Positions 29,860 through 37,841 of a stretch of 64,000 nucleotides of DNA are shown in pieces. The stretch is from Aureimonas sp. Leaf324 (GTDB taxonomy: Bacteria > Pseudomonadota > Alphaproteobacteria > Rhizobiales > Rhizobiaceae). The notes under the pieces are model-generated. The model saw only the letters and a program-made list of their open reading frames with translations. It was not told the DNA's origin and ran no database searches. How positions within the stretch are numbered: the stretch's first letter is position 1; every line of letters starts with the position of its first letter. The translations under genes were made by a program, and so were the position numbers. The DNA lies in assembly GCF_001423245.1 (NCBI RefSeq), contig NZ_LMOH01000012.1, forward strand, positions 126,518 through 190,517, read 5' to 3'.

Positions 29860-30453
29860 CTACCGGGAAGCCGAGTGCACGAGAATTCGGGCGATCTGAT
29901 CGCGAATGGCGACGGAACCGCTTGCGCTCAAGAGCTGGACCCGGTCGCCCCCCAATCTGCCTAGTCTCTCCCTAGCCGTCTTCGAGAACCCCTTCTTGCT
30001 CACCAGGATGATCTCGTCGGCCTTCCTGGCATCGAAGTACCTACGCAGCAGTCTGCGATCTATCGAGTCACCGTCGAGCTTCGCCTCCACGAGGTAGGTT
30101 CTGCCGTTCGCCCGCAGCACGAAGTCAGCCTGGTGTGCTCCCTCAAGCTCCTCCACCGTCGTCACCTCGTCGGAAGTCCGTTGCAGATCCCGGATCGCGG
30201 CCAGCACTTGCTTCTCGAAGTCCAGGTACTCGGACAACGCCATGCGGAGCTCGGCCTCGTCGCCGCCTCGCAGATATTCGGTCCTACCGTTCGGCAGCTT
30301 GATCCTGACTGGCCAACGCCTTCGCAGCCAGCCGTGCCGAAAGAGGTATCCGAGGAGCGGAAACGTCGCGACCGCCAAGGCGCCGGTCGCCAGCGGTACG
30401 GCCAAGACCTCCAGGAACGGGCTTCCGACGACGTCGGGGAACGAGAAGCTCAT
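29860..30453 (-). CDS. Membrane-anchored PD-(D/E)xK nuclease-like protein
   Basis: A 197-aa protein with one N-terminal membrane helix (about residues 14-36), a basic stop-transfer region, a short helical linker, then a restriction-endonuclease-like domain: E80, D110 in HQADFVLRANG, and E123-A-K125 in YLVEAKLD. The D...E-x-K triad suggests an active nuclease tethered to the inner membrane. The start at 30453 has a strong AAGGAG site and overlaps the stop of the preceding membrane gene (ATGA), so the two form a coupled pair. This is probably a small defence module. Confidence 0.65.
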   Translation of the reverse strand: MSFSFPDVVGSPFLEVLAVPLATGALAVATFPLLGYLFRHGWLRRRWPVRIKLPNGRTEYLRGGDEAELRMALSEYLDFEKQVLAAIRDLQRTSDEVTTVEELEGAHQADFVLRANGRTYLVEAKLDGDSIDRRLLRRYFDARKADEIILVSKKGFSKTARERLGRLGGDRVQLLSASGSVAIRDQIARILVHSASR

Positions 30454-30785
30454 TTCCACTCCTTGGCGTAGGTCAAGGCAACGCTGATGACATATAGCGC
30501 AACGCCTATGCAGATGTGGATCGGAATTCCGTGGAACGCGACGGCAGGATTCTTGAGGGAGTAGGACACCGCCACACCCCACGCCGCCATGAAGATCACC
30601 AGCATGATGAACACGAAGTAGACTAAACCTTGATCGTCGTAGGTCGCTCCTGGCCCCCCGCCGCCGGACGGCGCGATCGTGCGGGTCCTCACCCTCAGAA
30701 GAGGAACTAGAAACGACAATCCTGCAACGCAGAACGTCGGGCCGATGAAGTCGATCAGGTTTTGTCCAAGCAGGTATCTACACAC
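30450..30785 (-). CDS. Small membrane protein with three predicted helices, coupled to the nuclease
   Basis: About 111 aa with hydrophobic segments IGPTFCVAGLSFLVPLL, YFVFIMLVIFMAAWGVAVSY and ICIGVALYVISVALTY. There is no ATG close to the first helix; a GTG at 30785 next to a GGAGG is a likely start, though a longer frame is open upstream. Its stop is inside the start of the membrane nuclease gene. It may be a membrane partner or immunity protein for that nuclease. No family recognised. Confidence 0.5.
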   Translation of the reverse strand: MCRYLLGQNLIDFIGPTFCVAGLSFLVPLLRVRTRTIAPSGGGGPGATYDDQGLVYFVFIMLVIFMAAWGVAVSYSLKNPAVAFHGIPIHICIGVALYVISVALTYAKEWK

Positions 30786-31490
30786 CCTCCATGAGGACAA
30801 GCAGCAGAGGGAAGACGCCGACCGTAAGCTTGTACAAGTGAAGGCTCGAACGTTGTGGGACGCAGATCGGACGATCGACGCCGGCCCCCCGGACGGGCGG
30901 TTTGGGGTCGTGTCGTGGCGGATAGCATCGATCGTCGCGCTTAAGGTTTCCCTAGCTCGGCGCACGATGTGGATACCGATACGGCACGATATGCGCCGAC
31001 GAGCGATCGAAGCGCGAGTTCCGACACGATTACTCGGACTTCGCCGTGGGACCGGGGGGGTCTCGGCATGATCCGTGGACGCGGCTCCATCGTCTTCGTG
31101 AGCGAAGATCATGCGTACCGTCGGCAGGCCTTGCCGAAGCCCCCCCCCTACGTCCGTTCTCGGACGTCAATATCCTCAGAGGCCGTTCGAACACCATCGG
31201 CGAACGTCGGGTCAAATTATTTCATCAACCGAGGGTCATAAATGCAACCCAAGGTTGTCACACTAACAGCGAGCAATCCGATGAAATAAGGATCGGTAGC
31301 ATTTTAATAAAACAGAAACGTACGGTTAACCATACTTTCCGCCGCAAGGTGACTTGCGGAGTTTTTCCACCGTTATATTATTCGTCCTGAGACATAAGTC
31401 TCGGACCATTCATTAGCAAAACGGCGGTCATCGCGGTGCTCGTAACATCGCGACGACCTGGCCACCATCGAGCTGTCTGGAGCATCGACT
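30786..31490. other. Intergenic region between minus-strand and plus-strand halves of the island
   Basis: No supported protein gene. Features seen are a G7 run near 31053 and a C run near 31140 that could pair over about 90 bases, and a shift to AT-rich sequence from about 31200. A factor-independent terminator follows at 31342. It must hold the divergent promoters of the membrane-nuclease pair and the FtsH-like operon. The AT-rich part just before the terminator could encode a short RNA. Confidence 0.4.
31342..31366 (+). terminator. Factor-independent terminator upstream of the FtsH-like operon
   Basis: A seven-base perfect stem (CCGCAAG / CTTGCGG) with a GTGA loop is followed after two bases by five T. 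No plus-strand protein gene ends nearby, so it would end either a short untranslated RNA started in the AT-rich sequence before it, or an attenuated leader. Confidence 0.6.
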
Positions 31491-31781
31491 ATGGTTAGCA
31501 TCAATTATAGTTCCCCGCAGGGGGACCGCAACGTCGTGCGCCCGCATCGCGGGAGCATGGTTAACGTCGCGGACTTCCTGTCGGCCGGTCAGGCCGCCCT
31601 GCTCGAGCGCATCCCCGAGACCGGGGACATTCTGGACCTGGACGCGGCCGTCGCGATCCTGGCGCGCACCGAGCCGCACGCCTATGGGGCGCTGGTGACG
31701 TTGATGAACAAGGGCATCGTCTCCGCGGACTTCGTCGACACCTCCTACGTCGATCCCGAGATCGTCATCCGCAGGCTCTGA
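31491..31781 (+). CDS. Small protein of unknown function, first gene of the FtsH-like/UvrD-like operon
   Basis: A 96-aa acidic soluble protein: NVADFLSAGQAALLERIPET, then DILDLDAAVAILARTEPHAY and a tail VDTSYVDPEIVIRRL. No domain recognised. It lies 85 bases ahead of the next small gene on the same strand. The ATG at 31491 is weakly supported; an internal ATG at 31557, close to GGGAG, would give a 74-aa form. Co-direction with three further genes suggests an accessory or adaptor role, which is inference only. Confidence 0.6.
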   Translation: MVSINYSSPQGDRNVVRPHRGSMVNVADFLSAGQAALLERIPETGDILDLDAAVAILARTEPHAYGALVTLMNKGIVSADFVDTSYVDPEIVIRRL

Positions 31782-31866
31782 GCCCGACGGAATTGCGCCG
31801 GGACCGGTATCTCCGGCCCGTCTGACCCAAGTTCTCGCCGAGCCTCGCGTAGGCCGAAGGATCCTC

Positions 31867-32154
31867 ATGTTTTCCCGTACCACCACCCCGCCGGATGCAC
31901 TGCATCCCGGCGACCGCCCCCGCACGCCCGCTAACGCCCCGTGCGTCGTCCACCTCGATTCCGCCGTGGCCGTCGGCGCCGCGATCCGGGCGGCCCGTCG
32001 CTCCGCCGACGCGCAGACCCGCGCCGCGATCCGTACCTCGCTCGTCGGCTTCGCGACCGCCGGCTGCCCCGCCGCCGCGCTGGTTCTCGCCTGGTTCGAT
32101 CGCGACGGCGCGATCTGCGACGACGCGTCCACGGGAGGCGTCGATGGCCGCTAG
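31867..32154 (+). CDS. Small helical protein of unknown function, second gene of the operon
   Basis: A 95-aa protein with an Ala-rich helical centre (VHLDSAVAVGAAIRAARRSA, then FATAGCPAAALVLAWFDRDG). A GAAGGA site precedes the ATG. Its last eleven bases overlap the start of the AAA+ protease gene, implying translational coupling. No family recognised; it may be a substrate adaptor or antitoxin-like partner of the protease. Confidence 0.6.
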   Translation: MFSRTTTPPDALHPGDRPRTPANAPCVVHLDSAVAVGAAIRAARRSADAQTRAAIRTSLVGFATAGCPAAALVLAWFDRDGAICDDASTGGVDGR

Positions 32155-34123
32155 GCGCTCGGCTCCCACCGCCCTCACCTCCTTCGACGATCTGCGCGTC
32201 GACTTCGGCCCGGAGGAGTGCCCCCTGACCGTCGAGGAACAGCGCGAGGCGGCCATCGGCTTCCTCGCGCCCAGCCGCTTCGCGATCCACCGCGAGTTCG
32301 TCCGCAGCTTCTCCGACGCGCAGATCGACCGCATTCGCCAGGATTCGCCGCTCGTGATCGTCGTGACGACGCCGATCGACGGCGGCCTCCTCGAGCCCCC
32401 GTTGCGCTGTTCCATCGACTGGCTGCTGGCGGGCGACGAGGTGGACCGGAAGGTCGTCTTCGTTCACCTCTCCGGTGATCCCTTGATCGACGGACAGCTG
32501 AACGCGGAGGCGCTGCTTACGCACATCGCGAAGGGCCGTGTCCTGATCGTCACGACGACCGGAGACGCGGCGTTCTCGTTCCCGCCCTTAGTCGACTTGT
32601 CGATTACGCTCTCGTTGCCCGGTTCGGATGCCCTGCGCGACACGTTCACCCGCCGTTACGGCTCGGTCGACATCGGGGGCGATATTCCGTCGTGGCCTCC
32701 CACTCTCACCCATGCGACTTTCGACGTAGCCTGCGCCAAGGGCGTTTCTGCCTCGGAAGCCTGGGCGCTCGCGATGGATCTGATGTGCATCGAGAAGCCG
32801 GGGCCGGAGGAACCAGGGGCGAAGGCGGCGGCGACGGCGCTGCCCCCTCGACCGCTGGAGGAGCTTCGCGGTTACGGCTCGGCCATGTCATGGGCGACCG
32901 ATCTCGTCAGAGACGTCGCCGATTTCAGGGCTGGTCGCATCGCCTGGACCGACGTTTCGCCCGGCGCGCTCATGGTCGGCCCGCCCGGTACGGGCAAGTC
33001 GACCTTCGCGGGATCGGTCGCGGCGAGCGCTTCCCTTCATCTTGTGTCGACGTCGTTCTCCGCTTGGCAGAGCTCCGGCTCCGGACATCTCGGGGACGTC
33101 ACCAAGTCCATCCAGTCGGCGTTCGCCGAGGCCCGCCGTTCGGCACCCTCGCTGGTCTTCATCGACGAGTTGGGCAGCCTTCCCGCCCGAGGCACCGAGG
33201 GGCGATACGACGCCTACTGGTCGACGGTCGTCGACTGCCTACTGGCGGAGTTGGATGGCGGTGACGCTCGTGCTGGCTTCACCGTGCTCGCGGCGTGCAA
33301 CGACGCGACCCGCCTCGATCCCGCCTTGCTACGATCCGGACGTCTCGAGCAGCGCCTCGTGATCGGACTCCCCGATGCATCGGATCTCGCCGCGATCCTG
33401 GCGCAGCACCTCGGCGGCGCGCTCTCGTCCGCCGAGCTGACGCCGATCGCGCAGATCCTGGCGGGGTCGGCTAGCGGCGCCGATGCGGCCGCCGTCGCTC
33501 GCGAGGCGCGTCGCTCGGCCAGACGCCAAGGGCGCGCTGTGACGCTGGCGGACGTCGAGCTGGCCGCCCTTCCCGTCGACGACCTGTCGGATGAGGTACG
33601 GCGCCGTATCGCGGTCCACGAGTCCGGACACTTGGTCGTCGCGCTGGCCTGCGGCTCCGTGCCGTCGTCGATGTCGGCCGGGGTGGCGGGAACCGGGCCG
33701 AAGGTCCTGCTCGGGCGTCCGGGAGGACCAATCCCGCTCGCATCCGACCTGGACGCGCATATCGTCGTCCTCCTAGCCGGTCGAGCCGCCGAGATGCTTG
33801 TCCTCGGCTGTTCGAGCACCGGCTCCGGTGGAGGCGACGACAGCGACCTGGCTGCCGCGACCGATGTGGCTGGACGCATGATCGGCCGCCTCGGCTTCTG
33901 CGGCACGCTCGCCTACGAGCCGTCGGTGGAGCGCGCCCGGATCGAACCAATTCTCCAGGCCGCGGCCGGTAGGGCGCACGCGTTGCTCATCCGTCACCGC
34001 GACGCGCTCGATGCCTTCGTGACGGCCCTGCTCGCCCGGCGCCACCTCGATCGCGCCGCCATCCTCGAGATCGCGTCGGGCTTCGGGCTGCCGGCCTCCT
34101 CCGCGCAGGAGGCCGGCCGATGA
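32144..34123 (+). CDS. Soluble FtsH-like AAA+ ATPase with M41 zinc peptidase domain
   Basis: A 659-aa protein lacking the membrane helices of true FtsH. About 270 unfamiliar N-terminal residues precede an AAA+ module: Walker A GPPGTGKS (279-286), Walker B SLVFIDELG, and sensor/arginine finger DPALLRSGRLEQRL. A peptidase M41 domain follows, with zinc motif H492-ESG-H496 and third ligand D568 in GDDSDLAAATDVA. Both ATPase and protease look active, so it should unfold and degrade proteins in the cytosol. The start at 32144 follows a GGGAGG site, and the stop overlaps the UvrD-like gene (ATGA). Recognition is by motif; the N-terminal region, which would select substrates, is unknown. Confidence 0.8.
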   Translation: MAARRSAPTALTSFDDLRVDFGPEECPLTVEEQREAAIGFLAPSRFAIHREFVRSFSDAQIDRIRQDSPLVIVVTTPIDGGLLEPPLRCSIDWLLAGDEVDRKVVFVHLSGDPLIDGQLNAEALLTHIAKGRVLIVTTTGDAAFSFPPLVDLSITLSLPGSDALRDTFTRRYGSVDIGGDIPSWPPTLTHATFDVACAKGVSASEAWALAMDLMCIEKPGPEEPGAKAAATALPPRPLEELRGYGSAMSWATDLVRDVADFRAGRIAWTDVSPGALMVGPPGTGKSTFAGSVAASASLHLVSTSFSAWQSSGSGHLGDVTKSIQSAFAEARRSAPSLVFIDELGSLPARGTEGRYDAYWSTVVDCLLAELDGGDARAGFTVLAACNDATRLDPALLRSGRLEQRLVIGLPDASDLAAILAQHLGGALSSAELTPIAQILAGSASGADAAAVAREARRSARRQGRAVTLADVELAALPVDDLSDEVRRRIAVHESGHLVVALACGSVPSSMSAGVAGTGPKVLLGRPGGPIPLASDLDAHIVVLLAGRAAEMLVLGCSSTGSGGGDDSDLAAATDVAGRMIGRLGFCGTLAYEPSVERARIEPILQAAAGRAHALLIRHRDALDAFVTALLARRHLDRAAILEIASGFGLPASSAQEAGR

Positions 34124-36147
34124 GCCGCGACGATTTCGAGCGCGACCTGCCGAGCCCCCGTGCGCTCGACCGCACGCAGGAGGCCGCTGCCTCTTTCGGC
34201 ATCTCCGGTCCCGGCCCGCACATCGCGGGGCCGTTGATGGTCCTGGGCGGGCCCGGCACCGGAAAGAAGACCGTCCTCGTCGGTCGCATCGAGCGCCTCG
34301 TCGTGGCCCGCGCCGACCCCGCCCGCTTCCTCGTGGTCGTGCCCTCGCCGGATGCAGCGCTGCAGCTGACGACGTGGATCCGCGCTGCGGTGCCGGCGAT
34401 CGCCTCCGATCAGGTCATGACCTTTCACTCGCTCGCCTTGCGGATCCTGCGCTCGCACGCGCGTCGCCTCGGTCTCTCTCCGGATTTCGCGATCCTCGAT
34501 AGGACGGACGCGATCGCCGTGATGACCCCGGTGCGTGACGGCATGTCAGAGGCCACCTCGGAGCCGCCGCTTCCGCCCGCCGACCTTTGCCTCGACATCT
34601 TGTCGGAGGCCACGGCGAGATCGGTAGACCTGGGCGGGCTACTCGCGGCGTATCCGACGGGCCTGCTGCCGACGGAAACTCGCTTCGACGCCCTCTTCGA
34701 TCGCTATCGTGAGGAGAAGGGGCGCCAACACTCGCTCGATGTCGACGACCTCCTCACCCGCCTCGCGAGTGCACTCACGGATCCGGACTTCGCGGAACTC
34801 GTCTCCTCGTGCTGGGATCATGTCCTCGTCTCCGGCTACGAGGACCTGTCCCCTCTTCAGGCCACCATCCTTGACGCATTCCGCCCCCACGGGCGCGGCC
34901 TGACCGTCTTCGCCGACGACGCCCAGGCGATCGACGTTCACGCCGGCGGGACGGCGCAGATCGCCGCGTTCGCGGGCCGTTACGACCCCGCCGCTACCGT
35001 TATGCGGCTGGAGACCTCCTACCGCTGCTCGCCGCCGATCCTGCGGCTCGCGGCGGCCATACTTCGTGATGGTGCGTGCATGCCGCGGCCGCTGGCCGGC
35101 TTCCATGCGTGGCCGGAGCCGCGCATCCTTTTCGTGGACGACGACGCCGCGCAGGCGCGGCTCGTGGCGGGTGAGCTCGAGGCGGCTCGGGCGGCTGGCG
35201 AGGACCTTTGCCGTCGAGCGATCCTCTACCGATCGCCGGGCGACTCCGTCCTAGTCGAGGCCGAGTTCATTCGACGCCGCATCCCGTATCTCAGGCTGGA
35301 TGGATCGCCCTGGACCGCCCGAGCTCACGTCCGCGGCTTTCTGTCGATCCTGCGCTATGCGGTGAGCCCGGCGGCTCGTCTGTCGGGGCTGCGCGCCCTG
35401 CAGATGATGCCGGGTATCGACCCGACCGCGGCGAAGCGTATCCTCGAGGCCCTAGCCGGTCGCCCCCTTCACGAACTCGACCCGTCTTCGCCGATACTCG
35501 TGGGCGCCGACCTTCCCGACCTCGGCGAGTTCGCCGAGAAGCTGGCGACGATCGCCGCGTCGGCCTCGGCGGTGTGGGCCTGCTATGTGGCGGCCGAGTT
35601 GTATCGTCCTCTCGCCGAACGCCGCTACGTCGACGCGGACGATCGAATGGCCGATGTCGAGGCGCTCCTGACCGCTTCCGCGACGGTGCCCGAACTCCGT
35701 CCCTGGCTGGACGAGCTCGCGATCGACCCCATCGCTCCCGGCAATCCAGTAATGGCGGCACCGGGGCAGGTCACGCTCTCGACGATCCAAATGGCGAGGG
35801 ATCGGGCGTGGGAAAGCGTCACGGTGTTGTCGTGCACGGAGGGTTCGATCCCGTCGGTTCATGCCGAAAGCGCGGTAGAGTTGGAGCAGGAGCGCCACGC
35901 GTTGTACCTGGCGGTCACGAGGGCAGCCGGAAGACTGACCATCCTCGTCCCGCGGTGGAGCAGTGGATCGGGGCGACGCAGGGCGCGACGTGCATCGCGC
36001 TTCCTCGAAGGCCACGTCGCGAAGACGACAGTACAGTCGGCGATCCTCGAGGGGACGGATCCGAAGGACGCCATTTCGTCGATCGTTCGGCAGATCCACG
36101 CCGGCCGGCATGAAAAGGATGATGGCGGAGGCGGCATCCCCGACTAG
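34120..36147 (+). CDS. UvrD/Rep-family superfamily 1 protein with degenerate Walker motifs
   Basis: A 675-aa protein with the UvrD layout: Q-motif-like ALDRTQEAAA, motif III-like TVFADDAQAID, motif IV LETSYRCSPPIL and motif VI LYLAVTRAAGRL. Two key sites are changed. Walker A is GGPGTGKK, with lysine 50 where serine/threonine binds magnesium. The DE of motif II is S238-G239 in VLVSGYEDLSPLQ. ATP hydrolysis is therefore doubtful, and the protein may bind DNA or nucleotide without unwinding. It is coupled by ATGA overlap to the FtsH-like protease, implying that the two act together. Confidence 0.78.
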   Translation: MSRDDFERDLPSPRALDRTQEAAASFGISGPGPHIAGPLMVLGGPGTGKKTVLVGRIERLVVARADPARFLVVVPSPDAALQLTTWIRAAVPAIASDQVMTFHSLALRILRSHARRLGLSPDFAILDRTDAIAVMTPVRDGMSEATSEPPLPPADLCLDILSEATARSVDLGGLLAAYPTGLLPTETRFDALFDRYREEKGRQHSLDVDDLLTRLASALTDPDFAELVSSCWDHVLVSGYEDLSPLQATILDAFRPHGRGLTVFADDAQAIDVHAGGTAQIAAFAGRYDPAATVMRLETSYRCSPPILRLAAAILRDGACMPRPLAGFHAWPEPRILFVDDDAAQARLVAGELEAARAAGEDLCRRAILYRSPGDSVLVEAEFIRRRIPYLRLDGSPWTARAHVRGFLSILRYAVSPAARLSGLRALQMMPGIDPTAAKRILEALAGRPLHELDPSSPILVGADLPDLGEFAEKLATIAASASAVWACYVAAELYRPLAERRYVDADDRMADVEALLTASATVPELRPWLDELAIDPIAPGNPVMAAPGQVTLSTIQMARDRAWESVTVLSCTEGSIPSVHAESAVELEQERHALYLAVTRAAGRLTILVPRWSSGSGRRRARRASRFLEGHVAKTTVQSAILEGTDPKDAISSIVRQIHAGRHEKDDGGGGIPD

Positions 36148-36649
36148 GGCGAGCGAGCGACAAGCTCGATTCCTTCAACCTCTTGTAATCGTTGACCAAT
36201 CACTTCCGACGCTAACGCAGGTCAAATTTCGCTATCGAAAATCAGTACTTCGTTTACCGAAGTTAGCGGTCGATAAGAAACGTTCCACAGAAAATAAATA
36301 TGGAGAACGGGATTAGCCGTTCCTTCAGCCTTTGGAGCAAAGGCCGCAGGTATCGATCGCGCCTTCTGATCAGCGATACATGCATAAGCCAAGAGGATCT
36401 AACAAATCCTTTCAAGCGGATTCAGGCATAGGAATCAATGGCAGCGGCAAAAACCATAAAATGAATCAAGACTAAGTCGAATCAATAAAATTCGAAGTCG
36501 AACATTGCGGATATCGAGTCAACATACGCCTCTTGACTTTCGGCCAAGAAGTCCAGCGGCAAAATCGCGGCAATGATTCGTCAATCACTGCTGCCGAAAC
36601 TATGAGAACGAAACGAGGAAAGGAGACCTTAGGCTTCCAGGGGAACGAA

Positions 36650-36671
36650 GGGGGTGTGTCGCCACACCCCC
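36650..36671. other. Strong nine-base-pair hairpin
   Basis: GGGGGTGTG pairs perfectly with CACACCCCC around a TCGC tetraloop. No T-run follows on the plus strand, so it is not a classic terminator; it may cap an RNA or be a protein-binding palindrome at the element boundary. Confidence 0.5.
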
Positions 36672-36826
36672 TGAAATTCCCGACGGTCGATGTCGCCAAA
36701 CACGATCCGTCAAACCTGCGGTAAGCGCCGCAGTAGCCGTTGACCAGTACCAACCAGTCGATCGCGGAGTTCGAGCTCCGCCTACTCACTTCGCCATCGG
36801 CCAGGTTCGCATCGCGTCCTGGGCCA

Positions 36827-36876
36827 ATCCATCGAGACCGTGACCCGATCCATCACAGATCGCAGCTCGATCCATC
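36827..36876 (+). repeat. Three ATCCATC direct repeats, candidate TnsB-binding sites
   Basis: ATCCATC occurs at 36827, 36848 and 36870, that is, spaced 21 and 22 bases or two helical turns. The last two are extended to CGATCCATC. Tn7-like transposon ends hold several roughly 20-base TnsB sites close to tnsA, which fits the position. The shared core is short, so the assignment is tentative. Confidence 0.3.
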
Positions 36877-37066
36877 GACCACCCGACACTCGCCGATCGC
36901 ACGTCGATCGTCAAGCTCGGAGTGGGCGATCGGGGCCGGCTGCGCCAACGAAAGCCGACCATGATTAACGCACCCGAACCGTCGAACCTCGGCTTGGAGC
37001 CGAGTTCGAGAACCCGAGCCGCCGCTCCTCCGATGGGGCACCTCCCCGCCGCCAAGGAGGGGGAAG

Positions 37067-37816
37067 ATGCGTAGATACATCCGCGCCCCCCGCACCCACC
37101 GCCCGCCGCCCGCCGTCTACGGGCCGCCGGCCATGCCCATGCCCATCGTCGTTCCCGACGAGGCCTCCTTCGTCCCCGTCGAGCCGACCAGAGCGGAGCG
37201 CAAGTTCTCGATGACGAGCACCGCCTCCCATCGCGGCTCGATCGTCGACGACCGCACCGGGCGGCAGCACGTCTACGAGAGTCGCTTCGAGGAACTCGTC
37301 CTCCTCCTGGCCATGGCATCCGAGGACGTCGTCGCGATCGACGAGCAGGTACGGATTGACTGGGTCGACGACGACGGCGAGATCCACGACTACTTCATCG
37401 ATCTGCGACTGACGTTGAGGAACGGTCGCCGCGTCGGCGTGGCCGTGAAGCCCGCGGACCGGGTGGAGAGCTCCCGCATCGAGGACGTCCATCGCCGCGT
37501 CCTGGCACGACACGGAACGAGCGTCGCGGACGCCTTCGAGGTGCGTACCGAGAGGGACATCCATCCGGACGACGTCGCGGATGCGCGCCTCGTCATCCAC
37601 GCCCGTCGAATGCCGGACCCGATGGCGGACGATAGGCTCGATCGCCTGATCCCATCGCTCGTCGGCTGGTGCCGTCTCTCGGAGCTCGCCGACGCCATCG
37701 CGTCCGACGGCATCGGCTTCTGCTCCGTGGTCCGTGCCATCGCCGCCCGCCGCCTCGAGGTGCGGGATGGCGAGCGCATCGCCTCGACCTGCTTCGTCCG
37801 CCTCCGCCACTCCTGA
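37067..37816 (+). CDS. tnsA: TnsA-like transposon endonuclease
   Basis: A 249-aa protein, first gene of a Tn7-like module. The central restriction-endonuclease fold has E71 and E75 (YESRFEELVLLL), D112 (HDYFIDLRL) and K128 in VAVKP; Tn7 TnsA uses E, D and Q-x-K, so the glutamine is alanine here. TnsA nicks the 5' ends of the element and permits cut-and-paste movement with TnsB. A very strong ribosome site (AAGGAGGG) precedes the ATG. It is followed by tnsB, 25 bases downstream. Confidence 0.72.
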   Translation: MRRYIRAPRTHRPPPAVYGPPAMPMPIVVPDEASFVPVEPTRAERKFSMTSTASHRGSIVDDRTGRQHVYESRFEELVLLLAMASEDVVAIDEQVRIDWVDDDGEIHDYFIDLRLTLRNGRRVGVAVKPADRVESSRIEDVHRRVLARHGTSVADAFEVRTERDIHPDDVADARLVIHARRMPDPMADDRLDRLIPSLVGWCRLSELADAIASDGIGFCSVVRAIAARRLEVRDGERIASTCFVRLRHS

Positions 37817-37841
37817 TCCCCCTCGCAAAGGAGAACTCTCC

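Larger units (their letters stand above)
36148..37066. other. AT-rich intergenic region between the FtsH-like operon and the Tn7-like module
   Basis: No protein gene supported over 0.9 kb. The first 450 bases are clearly poorer in GC than the surroundings, typical of a promoter zone, transposon end or acquired junction. Short inverted repeats occur: ACTTCG/CGAAGT at 36247-36263 and TCGAAT/ATTCGA at 36477-36495, plus a strong hairpin at 36650. Three ATCCATC repeats spaced 21-22 bases follow near 36.85 kb. In Tn7-like elements the tnsA-proximal end lies here, so a transposon end is expected, but I could not define its terminal bases. Confidence 0.45.

Noticed and set aside
31046-31390. A 114-codon plus-strand frame across the AT-rich leader
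   Set aside because: It crosses the terminator hairpin, lacks a ribosome site and has mixed, non-coding composition.
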